Positions 33,901 through 42,939 of a DNA stretch of 64,000 bases are shown here, one piece after another. Numbering within the stretch: the stretch's first letter is position 1; each line of letters begins with the position of its first letter. Below the pieces are notes generated by a model that was not told where the DNA came from, did no database searches, and was given only the letters and a program-made list of their open reading frames with translations. The DNA lies in contig JAGUCH010000009.1 of assembly GCA_019096065.1 (NCBI GenBank), forward strand, positions 816,001 through 880,000. The letters run 5' to 3'. The stretch is from Paracyclopina nana. Taxonomy: Eukaryota > Arthropoda > Copepoda > Cyclopoida > Cyclopettidae. Both the position numbers and the translations under genes were made by a program.

Positions 33901-35981
33901 CACAATGTTGGCTGATGACTGGGGATCATGTCCAAGGGTTGGCGGCCACTCCCCGGACCCGCCCTCTTTTACTATCGAGGGTCTTTTGTTTCCACTGTAC
34001 TCCATTGAGCAGGCAGCGCCGAGTTGAGGTATGCCAGTGAAGCCGAGGGCGTGGCCCATAAAATATCCTTGGCCTCCACAATGTTGGCTGATGACTGGGG
34101 ATCATGTCCAAGGGTTGGCGGCCACTCCCCGGACCCGCCCTCTTTTACTATCGAGGGTCTTTCGTTTCCACTGTACTCCATTGAGCAGGCAGCGCCGAGT
34201 TGAGGTATGCCAGTGAAGCCGAGGGCGTGGCCCATAAAATATCCTTGGCCTCCACAATGTTGGCTGATGACTGGGGATCATGTCCAAGGGTTGGCGGCCA
34301 CTCCCCGGACCCGCCCTCATTTACTATCGAGGGTCTTTCGTTTCCACTGTACTCCATTGAGCAGGCAGCGCCGAGTTGAGGTATGCCAGTGAAGCCGAGG
34401 GCGTGGCCCATAAAATATCCTTGGCCTCCACAATGTTGGCTGATGACTGGGGATCATGTCCAAGGGTTGGCGGCCACTCCCCGGACCCGCCCTCTTTTAC
34501 TATCGAGGGTCTTTCGTTTCCACTGTACTCCATTGAGCAGGCAGCGCCGAGTTGAGGTATGCCAGTGAAGCCGAGGGCGTGGCCCATAAAATATCCTTGG
34601 CCTCCACAATGTTGGCTGATGACTGGGGATCATGTCCAAGGGTTGGCGGCCACTCCCCGGACCCGCCCTCTTTTACTATCGAGGGTCTTTCGTTTCCACT
34701 GTACTCCATTGAGCAGGCAGCGCCGAGTTGAGGTATGCCAGTGAAGCCGAGGGCGTGGCCCATAAAATATCCTTGGCCTCCACAATGTTGGCTGATGACT
34801 GGGGATCATGTCCAAGGGTTGGCGGCCACTCCCCGGACCCGCCCTCTTTTACTATCGAGGGTCTTTCGTTTCCACTGTACTCCATTGAGCAGGCAGCACC
34901 GAGTTGAGGTATGCCAGTGAAGCCGAGGGCGTGGCCCATAAAATATCCTTGGCCTCCACAATGTTGGCTGATGACTGGGGATCATGTCCAAGGGTCTTCG
35001 GCCATGCCCGGCCACGCCCACAATTTAACTTAACTGAGCGAAAATATCCTTTTTTTAATATATCCAAAAAAAAGAATTAAGAATAACTTACTTTGTGTCT
35101 TAATTGGCATTTATCATTTGGGCTTGTTATTTTGACAATTTGGGCCTTTATTCAAAGGAATAGTGGCCTCTTTTTCACGGGAATTCTGCGCGTTTCCCCG
35201 GCAATGCTTGGTTCCTTTCTCCGACAGTTTGGCCCGGTTTTTCTTCAAAATCGGCTTTTTTAAATGGGCTTGTAATGATGGCCAGAGAGTCTCGGGAAAT
35301 TCGGCCCTGTTTCCTGTTCAAATTCGGCCTTTTTTTCCAGTAATTATCTCCAAAAAGTCTTAGCCTTTAAGCCTGCAATTCAGCGCACATTACAGTTGTT
35401 GTTGTTTGTTTTTCCAGCTTTCATGACGTCACACTTATCGAGATGCGAGCGCTACGCAATTAACGCGCGGCAATTTGACGGAAAAATTAAAACTTCATGA
35501 TTAAAAAAATCGCGAAATGGCGGATGGCAAGGGGATGGAAATCCTCGAATTTGGGGCACTTCCCGGCCACGCAGAGAAAAAATCCAAGGTGTTTTGGCGG
35601 TCCCATGGGGCCCCTGAAGGGCTGAGCAAAAAAAATCGGGTAGCCCTATAGTCAAAAAAAGCAACGTCTCACTCATGCACACTACTAGTGACAACTTTGC
35701 CAGCCCCTTTGTTTTAAAATCGAAAAAAGAAAGTAAACTTAACCTTTGACTGACCTATATGCATCTTGATACTCAGAATAGATCAAAATTCTATTGGTTG
35801 GTAACTTATCCATGAGTTGATGTCTTTCACGAAGAAACTGGGCACACCATGTGGTTTTGCCAGCGCCAGAACATCCTACAAGTAGAGCTGGAAAAGTAAT
35901 TTGTTGTTAAAATTGAATCCGGATTTGAAAAAGTATGCAAAACCAACCACTAAATGGATGTTTGAATCTTAAGTCGTACAT
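18976..35981 (-). CDS. Polinton A32-like genome-packaging ATPase, split by a 16.2-kb intron
   Basis: FtsK/HerA-type packaging ATPase that pumps DNA into capsids. Exons on the minus strand: 35981-35951 (ATG), 35887-35755, 19535-19407 and 19339-18976 (TAA), 657 nt or 218 residues, all phases agreeing. Walker A GCSGAGKTTW is in exon 2, Walker B ILILDDLN in exon 3, and exon 4 has the family's SIFYLTQTLF and YHVLFKNPRDQ signatures. Introns 1 and 3 are 63 and 67 bases with GT-AG ends. Intron 2 (35754-19536) has donor GTCAGT and acceptor CACAG and contains the whole 16.15-kb transposon. The coding sequence is undamaged, unlike most other genes of this element. Confidence 0.88.
19558..19863 (+). repeat. 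Left terminal inverted repeat of 16-kb transposon
   Basis: About 300 bases matching, inverted, to 35,398-35,710 with a few percent differences. It continues less exactly into purine-rich linker (GCCAAATTGCCGGAAGAAA motifs, 19,920-20,110) that also has a counterpart on the right. Confidence 0.92.
20194..21010 (+). repeat. 174-bp satellite array, left (about 4.7 copies)
   Basis: The word GGGGCGTGG recurs at 20203, 20377, 20551, 20725 and 20899, a strict 174-base period. Copies are nearly identical. The reverse complement aligns with the 176-bp unit on the right (shared GGGCGTGGCC, AAAATAT, AATGTTGGCTGA and GGGTTGGC blocks). Confidence 0.95.
21136..25574 (-). CDS. Zinc-finger DDE transposase fused to USP/USPL1-like cysteine peptidase
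   Basis: Exons on the minus strand: 25574-24571, 24517-24249, 24189-23836, 23770-23672, 23590-23485, 23428-23229, 23175-23044, 22987-22395 (with a 51-base intron near 22,570-22,620), 22334-22064, 21998-21136; all have GT-AG ends and the 3840 nt stay in one frame (1279 residues). A short upstream exon is likely (25,626 onward), with no ATG proven. Order: Cys/His fingers; HTH of DDE_Tnp_4 type; catalytic Asp in IDSTKI, Asp in VDKGYD, Glu in GVEMAHAAIK; an unassigned middle; an acidic linker; a C-terminal peptidase with Cys box TSCWLASGVVSLLW, two CxxC-type pairs (a zinc ribbon) and His box SGHYTAHVLDD. The catalytic Cys and His are present. No lesion seen. Confidence 0.82.
25575..25988. other. 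5' region of the transposase gene
   Basis: It contains a probable small first exon (about 25,626-25,718) that joins the finger exon through a 51-base intron with donor GTATTT and acceptor TTTTCAG. No ATG is in phase with it, and no TATA box was noticed. The rest shows no recognisable feature. Confidence 0.35.
25989..26325. repeat. Two tandem copies of a 180-bp sequence
   Basis: AACTG(T/C)TGAG(G/T)TTTACGGA(G/C)ACTTCTAGCTGA begins at about 25,989 and again at 26,169, followed by the same AT-rich sequence. It lies between the transposase gene and the nested element at 26,346. No coding potential. Confidence 0.85.
26346..28037. mobile_element. Non-autonomous DNA transposon, family with CCCMACMARACAAA ends
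   Basis: Ends CCCAACCAGACAAAC and its inverted copy at 28,023-28,037, flanked by AC on both sides (2-bp target duplication). The body is AT-rich, without a transposase. A block at 27,080-27,420 is the inverted counterpart of sequence in the copies at 52,975 and 58,949. A 2-bp duplication is typical of ISL2EU, among others; superfamily not proven. Confidence 0.75.
28038..28846. other. No recognisable feature
   Basis: AT-rich sequence between the nested transposon and the 3' end of the glycoprotein gene. I see no gene, repeat or RNA in it. Confidence 0.5.
28847..30177 (-). CDS. Predicted type I membrane glycoprotein, two homopolymer frameshifts
   Basis: ATG at 30177. Exon 1 (30177-30121) is a 19-residue signal peptide, MLQLFLLASLWVIAHCDSD, ending at a GTGAGT donor. 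Exon 2 starts at 30061 with N-glycosylation sites (NVS, NLT, NGT). Continuing needs one-base shifts at two A5 runs, near 29,862 and 29,555. Further exons follow introns ending TTTTTTGCAG (near 29,378) and TTTCCAG (near 29,175). The last exon has a membrane segment (LELLSPLVTALVAWLCAK) followed by a basic and acidic tail of about 30 residues, stop at 28847. The layout is that of a receptor or viral envelope protein, but no fusion peptide, furin site or named family was recognised. Both shifts fall in A5 runs, so sequencing error is possible. Confidence 0.6.
30790..30880 (+). repeat. Internal fragment resembling the transposon terminal repeat
   Basis: TGTCAAATTGCCGCGCATTAATT...GTGACGTCAT...TAAGCTGAAA follows the order of blocks in the terminal repeat near 19,790-19,850, in the same orientation as the left end. 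It may mark a second, nested or truncated element boundary. Confidence 0.6.
30945..31175 (+). repeat. GC-rich short tandem repeat (CCCGCCCCCGGCAGCGTCT type)
   Basis: About nine irregular repeats of a 15-25 base unit ending GGCAGCGTCT or a variant. Much more GC-rich than its surroundings. Frames across it are repeat artefacts. Confidence 0.8.
31237..31430 (+). repeat. 24-bp tandem repeat (about 8 copies)
   Basis: Unit close to CAGCCTCAGATTCGGCCCTC plus AAAA, with GTCATC or GTCGTC variants. Since 24 is a multiple of three, every frame stays open through it on both strands; no gene is claimed. From 31,431 to 32,106 nothing else was recognised. Confidence 0.88.
32107..33057 (-). CDS. Small secreted cysteine-rich protein (3 exons)
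   Basis: Exons 33057-32929, 32450-32362 and 32206-32107 (minus strand) total 318 nt: 105 residues plus TAG, with matching phases and good GT-AG sites (GTAAGT, GTAGGT; TTTCAG, TTTCTAG). Residues 1-20 form a signal peptide (MPIFRQFIVLFFAISMVNSL). The mature part has Cys at 22, 40, 44, 69, 74 and 79, including CKIDRCNYDPC, and the last about 18 residues are hydrophobic, as in GPI-anchored proteins. This is loosely Ly6-like, but too few Cys match to claim the fold. No named family. It lies inside the 16-kb transposon, same strand as its other genes. From 33,058 to about 33,390 nothing else was seen. Confidence 0.6.
33395..35010 (-). repeat. 176-bp satellite array, right (about 9 copies)
   Basis: TTCGTTTCCACTGTACTCCA recurs every 176 bases, with copies almost identical between 33,700 and 35,000. 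The consensus is the inverted relative of the 174-bp array at 20.2-21.0 kb. The many 61- and 87-codon frames in it are repeat artefacts. Confidence 0.95.
35398..35710 (-). repeat. Right terminal inverted repeat of 16-kb transposon
   Basis: Inverted counterpart of 19,558-19,863, ending GCCAGCCCCTTT. Between the satellite array and this repeat (35,020-35,397) is linker sequence with TTTGGCC/TTCGGCC motifs, resembling the inverse of the left linker. Confidence 0.92.
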
Positions 35982-36044
35982 TTTTTCTGCTAGACTCGAT
36001 GAATTTGCACCTTAGTATCATCCTTAGGTGAGTGACAATAAGAC

Positions 36045-36317
36045 ATGAATAGGATTGCTAACATGGCTAGCATTAATGTATCAAATGATAATGAATCTGT
36101 TGAGGATAACACAGCTGGTTCTACTTCAAACTTTGAAACAGTCACTAGATACTGGCGTCAACAATGGAAACTCATGCTGCTGATTTGCATGCTTATGCTA
36201 ACCATTACAGACTTGCTGTCCGGATTAGGAATTACGAAGCTAGATAGCAATATGGTTATGGAAATTACAGAAAAGGCCATCAATCGTTCACAAATTTTCA
36301 AAACAAAAGCAATATAA
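36045..36317 (+). CDS. Small predicted membrane protein
   Basis: ATG at 36045, 90 codons, starting 63 bases from the divergent ATPase ATG. Acidic/Ser/Thr-rich N-terminus, then one hydrophobic segment (WKLMLLICMLMLTITDLL). The stop TAA is followed at once by GGTGAGT, so the frame could be a spliced exon. No family recognised. It may be a Polinton accessory gene. Confidence 0.4.
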   Translation: MNRIANMASINVSNDNESVEDNTAGSTSNFETVTRYWRQQWKLMLLICMLMLTITDLLSGLGITKLDSNMVMEITEKAINRSQIFKTKAI

Positions 36318-36349
36318 GGTGAGTTTATTATCATTTTGTTATCAGCGTA

Positions 36350-37070
36350 TTAAATATGCATTATATTCGTGAAATGTTCCAGATCCGTGGAAAAACCTAA
36401 ATTTTTAAGCTCCTCATCCATGTTCATTTTGTCGATAATTGCATCTTCAATTGATAACACAGGTCTAATAAAGCCCTCGTTAAAGTCTACTTTTGCTAAA
36501 TGATAGCTCTCATCATTCATGCATATTTTCAAACGCCTTCTTGCTGTTAAGGGATACCTAAAAAAAATTTGAATGCCCTTGTGCACATCTTTGTCTCGTG
36601 CTTTAGACATGCGTAAATTGTTGGAAATGCACGCCCATTTCTGAACAATCATGTTGTCAGCAGCATGTTTTGGAATTGTCAAGTATGTAGTCCAGTTCTT
36701 CTCATCTCCAATTTCCGCTCGCAGATTGGTATTCAAAAGCAAATATTCTCCAGGCCTCATCAACAGAGGTTGTTGAATGGAAAATAAAATTTGGTTGAGC
36801 TCATAATTTACTTAATGGAGAAAAAAGGCAATTAAAAATCAAATGTCTACATTATTGAAAAAAATATATTTACCTCGCATAATAAGTTTGCAAGAATTGA
36901 GCAGTTTTTTTGTCCTTTTTGAAATGTAAAACTCTAGGCTCGCTGAGACATCTTCGAATCAAAATCTTAGTTTCCGGATAATGTTCTATGAAATTGAAGA
37001 TCTGCTCCATTCTAAATCGGTGAAACAACTGAGGTAAACCCCTAACGACATTTGACATCTTACCGCACAT
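36350..37070 (-). CDS. Unknown two-exon protein
   Basis: ATG near 37,070 (MCGKM). Exon 1 ends at about 36,873 with donor GTAAAT; an acceptor in TGTTGATGAG near 36,757 continues in phase into a second exon that stops at 36,350. About 200 residues, basic in the first half (FRMEQIFNFIEHYPETKI) and with IQIFFRYPLTARRRLKICM in the second. No domain recognised. Same strand as the ATPase and close to it, so possibly part of the Polinton. Confidence 0.45.
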
Positions 37071-37380
37071 TTGGTGCACACTCGTTAAATTTTTCTATCT
37101 ACAATTTGTCACTTTTCCATTAATCAAGCTCAAATACTGGAGCGGGAACATCAATATTTTATTTCTTGATTAAGTGCAAAAATATATACATAAAATAGAA
37201 ATATACAATTTTGTTAGTGAAAGGAAAATTGGTTTTTTATTGGTTAGTGTACATTTTTTCAAATCATTAGTACAAGCCATATTTCTATCCTCGAATTTTA
37301 AATGTTACAAAAATAGATAATGTATTATACGAATAATTTTTTTGAATTTTTTAAATTAATCGAAAAGATTTCGGAATGAT

Positions 37381-37662
37381 TTAAAGCATTGGAGAAGTTT
37401 TCATTAGAAGGAAAGCTGAGAAAGTGCAACCTGATGGAATGTTGCTGTTCTGCAAGGTGACATCGATATGAGAAACATTAGCATTGACAGGTTGCTCATT
37501 TGGTTCATATCTCGCAGGTTCAGCACTACGAATTACCGATGATTCAACATTCTCTTGATTGCTTTCGTCTTCTTCCATCAACTCATAAAAAATTCTTTCT
37601 CGTTTTCGCTGACGATAATCAAGCATCATATCTTTTCGCAAGTTGCACTTTTTCCAATCCAT
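37381..37662 (-). CDS. Unknown small acidic protein
   Basis: ATG at 37662, 93 codons. Basic start (MDWKKCNLRKDMMLDYRQRKRER), then an acidic and Asn-rich middle and a hydrophobic end. No family recognised. It may be the last Polinton gene or a host exon. Confidence 0.3.
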   Translation of the reverse strand: MDWKKCNLRKDMMLDYRQRKRERIFYELMEEDESNQENVESSVIRSAEPARYEPNEQPVNANVSHIDVTLQNSNIPSGCTFSAFLLMKTSPML

Positions 37663-38248
37663 GTTTTGTTTTTCAAGAATCTGTTTTGATGACTTGGAAT
37701 ATGAAAACAATACTCAAATAAAAGTCGGATCAAATCATTCATCATTGCTATGAAATACCGTGTTATTGTCATATAAAGAATATAATTTTACTTACAGTCT
37801 ACACTGTAAATTGTAAAGTTATTTATTAAAAATTATGAATGTAATATTGATAATCTAATAGTGATATATATTTTAAATGCACATATTTTACGAAAAAAAT
37901 AAATTTTCAGAGTCATAAAAATAATTCACCGATAGTGTGAACAGAGAACAATTAGCAGTGCTCAACTTTAAGGCATGCGCTAAAAATACGAGTCTGTACA
38001 CCTTCCGGTGACATCACGCGCGCTCATTCCAGTGTGCGCATACTATCCGAGCCGGTACGTTAACGAGCACTCCTTCTCAGCCAATTGCTGGCCGCCAAAA
38101 GTCCGAGCCAGTACTACTTCCGCTGACTCTACTTGTGCTGCATAGCTTTACCGGGTTAGCGCACGCATACAACAAATGCAGAAAACAACTCAGCTATTGC
38201 TGAGTAAAAACTGAGCGCGGGAAATATTTTGGCGCACTAACGGACAAT

Positions 38249-39352
38249 GGACGGTAAAAAAAGGACGCTCAAGGAATTGCACGAGGAAAGACGCAAGAAA
38301 TATCGCGAGGACTTCGGATTATCGCCGCCAACTCCAACTGGATCGCCGAGGAAAGGCTCGACCATGGACCGGGAAAAAAATTTCCACTAAGCATCGGCGT
38401 AGAAATCCCGGATTCCGATCAGTTCGTGAAGTCAAGCATGAAAGTCACTACGTTGAGGAGGAAGGTTCAATCTGATAACGAGAACCAGTTGAGTGTTGAT
38501 CTTACAGAAGATCCTGAAGACCTATTGTCGAATGGCCGAAAGGGAGCAGGTGTCCAAATAACTAGCCTGGAGGATGCAACTAAAATTATTGCTGCTGTTT
38601 GCCTAGCTTTGGATAAAAATCTGGAAATGGTCAGCTTCACTCCAATTGACGGTCTAGTAAAAGTAAAAATTAAGTATTTATAAATGTAAATACAATGTTA
38701 GTACTGACTTTTTTATTATATAGCCCCAAAAAAAATATTTAGAAGAACTCGCTAAGTGTGATGACATATCTGAAGCGATTAGGGAATGGCGCAGTCAGGA
38801 TGCGATACGTAGTGTCATTACTCCAGCAAAAGATTCTGGATCTGAAGATAACTTTGTCAGTGAAGAAGAAGAGGCAAGGAAGAGGAAAAGGAGAATTTTG
38901 GAAGAGAAAAGAATGGAGGAGCGAGAAAAGAGAATGGATGAAAAACAAAAGAAACAAGAAGAAGAGGAACATTTGAACAAAAGTTCAAATCGGACATCCG
39001 CAAGAGCGCAAAAATTGGCATTGTGAATGTCTTCACCAAAGATCACGAGCTTCTTCTCTCAACAAGTGCCAAATGAGAAGAAAGCAGTAAAAAGTGCTTC
39101 ATTCACTCAGCCAATGATTGGCAAGATGATGAAGAGGCACCCAGTCTCTCTAACAACTTGCAATCTTGAAGTATGTATATATCGTTTAAGGATGTTTATT
39201 TAAATTTAAATTTGCAGTATTCCTTTAATTTGCAGGATGATGAAAACACTGCATCGACACAAGAGAAAATCCTTGCCTCCACTCCTCTTGAAGAACGCCC
39301 AACAACCAGCAAACATATGGAGGAGCAGTCATCTGATGAAGACTCAACTTAA
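38249..39352 (+). CDS. Unknown multi-exon gene with coiled coil
   Basis: ATG at 38249 in a GC-rich start region. The first frame breaks at an A7 run near 38,377, then runs to about 38,672. A second exon from about 38,725 (after TATATAG) is Glu/Lys/Arg-rich coiled coil to a TGA near 39,026, after which the same phase continues with MSSPKITSFFSQQ, resembling a PCNA-binding (PIP-like) motif. A last exon (39,236-39,352) follows donor GTATGT. Structure and role are unknown; it may be a host gene or part of the transposon that ends at 40,539. Confidence 0.4.
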
Positions 39353-39443
39353 GGGAAGCTACAGCTGTCACATTTATACTCATGGTCATAATCTTATTAC
39401 GATAATAATCAAATAATTATTACTTATGAAATACTGTTTTAAT

Positions 39444-40150
39444 GCTGTAGGCGAGGGTGGTGATAATCAGTAGTTTCTCCGTCGATCACCGATAAAGGAC
39501 TCGTAGATAATCAGTAGTTTTGTGGCTGAACTACTGAATTGGATACAGAATTCCTGCTGTAGGCGAGGGTGGTGATAATCAGTAGTTTCTTTGTCGATCA
39601 CCGATAAAGGACCAGTAGATAATCAGTAGTTTGGTGGCTGAACTACTGAATTGGATACAGGATTCCTGCTGTAGGCGAGGGTGGTGATAATAAGTAGTTT
39701 CTTCGTCGATCACCGATAAAGGACTCGTAGATAATCAGTAGTTTTGTGGCTGAACTACTGAATTGGATACAGGATTCCTGCTGTAGGCGAGGGTGGTGAT
39801 AATCAGTAGTTTCTCCGTCGATCACCGATAAAGGACTCGTAGATAATCAGTAGTTTTGTGGCTGAACTACTGAATTGGATACAGGATTCCTGCTGTAGGC
39901 GAGGGTGGTGATAATCAGTAGTTTCTTCGTCGATCACCGATAAAGGACTCGTAGATAATCAGTAGTTTTGTGGCTGAACTACTGAATTGGATACAGAATT
40001 CCTGCTGTAGGCGAGGGTGGTGATAATCAGTAGTTTCTTTGTCGATCACCGATAAAGGACTAGTAGATAATCAGTAGTTTGGTGGCTGAACTACTGAATT
40101 GGATACAGGATTCCTGCTGTAGGCGAGGGTGGTGATAATCAGTAGTTTAT
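39444..40150 (+). repeat. 112-bp satellite array (about 6.3 copies)
   Basis: GCTGTAGGCGAGGG recurs at 39444, 39556, 39668, 39780, 39892, 40004 and 40116, an exact 112-base period. The unit contains AATCAGTAGTTT twice, a word that also occurs just before the transposon end at 40,539, so the array may have grown from internal transposon sequence. Confidence 0.95.
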
Positions 40151-40189
40151 AAGTAAATTACTCATTTAATACCGATTAAATACAGGCTT

Positions 40190-40539
40190 TAATTATGAAG
40201 GATACAAAAAAAAAATAAGACTTAAATGAGAGGAAATCCAGTATTTGACTGATTAACGACCGAAAAAAATTTTAAATTCAAAAAGAAATTAATTCATAAC
40301 TTCCATAAAACACAATTTTTAAAAAAAATTACTACATATTTGGCATCGCTAGATTCCCATGATGGCAATAAAAAGGATTAAAAATGTGTAGCATCAATTT
40401 TAAAAATCAGTATTTGAAAAAGCTTATATTTTATGATATCGTTACAAATTTCTCAGTAGTTAACCGGTATACGACCGATATTAGTACTGGTAGTAAATCT
40501 GTATTAAATCAGTAGTTTTTTTTGTTTTGTTTGGTTGGG
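40190..40539 (+). mobile_element. Right end of a transposon of the CCCMACMARACAAA family
   Basis: Ends GTTTTGTTTGGTTGGG at 40,539, followed by TA. The last about 200 bases align in the same orientation with the right end of the element at 26,346-28,037 (shared AAAATCAGTATT, CGTTACA and ATACGAC blocks). The left end was not found. Confidence 0.6.
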
Positions 40540-42939
40540 TAGTGCCACATAAAAATTGTGCGCCAATTTGCGATCGAGTACCAGTGCAAATAGCTCGGTT
40601 ATCTGATGGAAAGAGCTACAAGAGCAATTGTCTGGCCTTATCACAAGGCGTGCACTCTGCGGCCTTGATCACAGCGGCATCTCTATCTGGTACCAGGGAC
40701 AAAACCCATAGAACCAGATGAGTAACAAAAATAACAAAGTATAATCATAGGTAGATTTTTATGCCAATATTTACCGTGTGTTATCTTCACTTCCTTTGAA
40801 TCACATAAGCAGTTTCAGAGGTGTATTTTGTGATCATTTTTTCAGGGCAAGTGTCAGCTTTAGTAAACTTATCTTGTCCCATATTATAGCATTGAGAAGG
40901 TATTTTGCTCCCAGCACTGTTCCTATTGTATAGATCATATATCATGCACTCCAAAGGTTTTGATGACTATTGGCGCCATCTGGTGAACGTGTCCTAGTCA
41001 TATACGTTTTCTGATAAAAGACAGAAAACCATCATATCAAGATTACCGCATCAGGCATTTCATTATATGATTTCTTTATTACTTTAGCATTTTGTGTACT
41101 GACTGCCAGCTTGCGGACAGTGCAGCTAATTCAGCATTAGTTATCCTTCTCTGTCAAAGCACATGTGTAGCCTAGAAAAACTATGCAACAGCCACTCAGC
41201 ATTCGCCAGAACTGGTAAAAGAAGCGAAGTTATTTCAATCAGTTCTGTCCCACAGAAGCAAAATTGCGATATTCCTGGCCAGCAATGTACCTATTAGTCA
41301 AATTTGAGTTGCTAATAAGGCGGAAACGTTTTTAATTTGGTCACGAGCCCCTTTATTACTAGGGGGCGCCACACCCTTCACGCGATTTCACCCTGGAACA
41401 AGCCAAGGTTTTGTAACATAGAACTGGTATTTTTTGTTCCAAAGCCATTTATTATAGCTTCAGGGCATACTGTTCTTATAATTTCCGTGGCTAGCTAGTT
41501 TAAGTCTCCAACTTGCTTTAGCAGAGAGTGGAAACCGCTTCAAACTAGATTTGGTAGCGTCTATTTTTTGGACGCCACCAAATTCTTTGTATTATTTCAG
41601 TTACAGCGCGCGCTCGCTCTCTGGCTTGCACGTGCTCTGGCTCTGGGTACCCCCCCTACCCAAGAAGCTCAGGTTTCGGGAGGCTAAGAGCTTCCCTAAA
41701 CTTGTCAGTCAATGGGTAAGTATCCTTTTTTTAGTACGTTTAAAATAATAATAAGTTTTTTTTATTTTAACCTAGTATAAGTGACGGGGCCGGTAGAGGC
41801 CCCTGTAAGTTGCTATGTGCAACTGGGAGTGTCCTGCATGAGATACTCCCACACAATATTGTAATAGCTCATGCCAGTTAATGGCTGAGCATGGGCATGA
41901 AGAAAGGAGATCTTCCGCCGACTTTTTTTTTGTTTTTAACTTTATCAAACACTATCCTAGTCCCCAAAAGGTTTAGGCGAGCTTAGCACTTTCGTTCGCC
42001 TATTTAAGATTTTCATCAAAGAAGTGTCCTCATTGAGCACATCATATCTGAGCTTCAAAATGGCGCACGGACGATTTCTTGTTATTGTAGGTCAGCACCT
42101 AGTCCAAGGTGCTGTAGAGTAGCCAAAGTCTTTCATGAGTAGACTCTGGCAAGTCCGGAAGGGACAGTAGTGAATTTGTGCAAGAGAAAATGACAAATTC
42201 ACGCCTTATTAAGGCAGCAACAGGTATGTGCTGTTGCCTACTAATTTTGTAACTAAGTTACTCCAGCAGCTGGCAGCGCTATAAGAACAAATGCGTGCCA
42301 CTCTGATCACTTTGATCACTCCCATTTGCAATAAAGGTTATGGTCACTTAACAATTTATCAAAGACAAGGGAGGGTTCAAGAGAACCTACCCTGTCAACA
42401 CGATATTCATATATTCTTTACATGGGGCATAATAGCCCCAAGTACATTGTCTAATGAAGACATGTTTGCGAAAGTCAGAAACGCACTCGCTCTTCTGTGA
42501 GCAGGTGCATTTTTGTATTTGTCTGTGGGGATTGCTATTGCAACGTTGAAATCACTTCTGGGTTTTAACCCAATTCGTGTCTCATGAGGCAGCAATGTCT
42601 TATGTGCATTCTCGAAAGAAGACACGTTCCAACAACAGTCAAAGCTAGACTCACAAAATCTGTATGTACCATTAGCTGGGTTATACAGTGTGCAAGATTT
42701 CCCTAGCATGCAAACCTCTATTTTATTCGTCCTTTTTAGTCAAGGCCAAATAATGTATGCTTTACATGTACGTGCTACACACACGTAACGTTTATTTTCG
42801 TAGAAGGCATGACCATGTCATATATAATACGAGTCACCATCAATTGGCTATTTTATTTAGATGGTTTAATTACCATTATTAAGCCAATTTAATCAAAAAT
42901 AATACGTCTGTGTTTATGCAGACATGCTGTTATTAACCA
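40540..42939. other. No recognisable gene
   Basis: A hairpin at 41,549-41,583 (ATTTGGTAGCGTC and GACGCCACCAAAT, one mismatch, 9-base loop) is the only structure seen. The region should hold the 3' end and LTR of the minus-strand retroelement to its right, but no LTR pair could be identified. A 100-codon minus-strand frame at 42,407-42,709 has no recognisable product. Confidence 0.4.

Larger units (their letters stand above)
19558..35710. mobile_element. 16.15-kb foldback-like DNA transposon with transposase-peptidase fusion
   Basis: Ends are inverted copies beginning AAAGGGGCTGGCAAAGTTGTC. Inside both ends lie related linker sequence and arrays of one satellite family in opposite orientation. 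Internal minus-strand genes: a zinc-finger/DDE transposase fused to a USP-like peptidase, a type I membrane glycoprotein and a small secreted Cys-rich protein. No target duplication is evident (flanks GCAA and GTTT). Nested in it is a 1.69-kb non-autonomous transposon. I do not recognise the element as a named family. Confidence 0.85.
4813..37710. mobile_element. Polinton/Maverick element (right end uncertain)
   Basis: Genes in order: pPolB (+), penton-like protein (-), integrase (-), TFIIB-like (-), TBP-like (-), F54H12.2-like capsid protein (+), accessory proteins (-), packaging ATPase (-), then unknown small genes. Without the 16.15-kb insertion this is roughly 17 kb, a usual Polinton size. 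pPolB, RVE integrase, A32-like ATPase and capsid proteins together are diagnostic. No adenain-type maturation protease and no right terminal repeat were found, so the right boundary is a guess. Confidence 0.8.

Noticed and set aside
33395-35010. CRISPR-like array
   Set aside because: Long 176-bp units are contiguous without unique spacers, and the genome is eukaryotic.
33337-35067. Dozens of 61- and 87-codon frames on both strands
   Set aside because: They repeat every 176 bases with the satellite unit and have no coding features; they are artefacts of the array.
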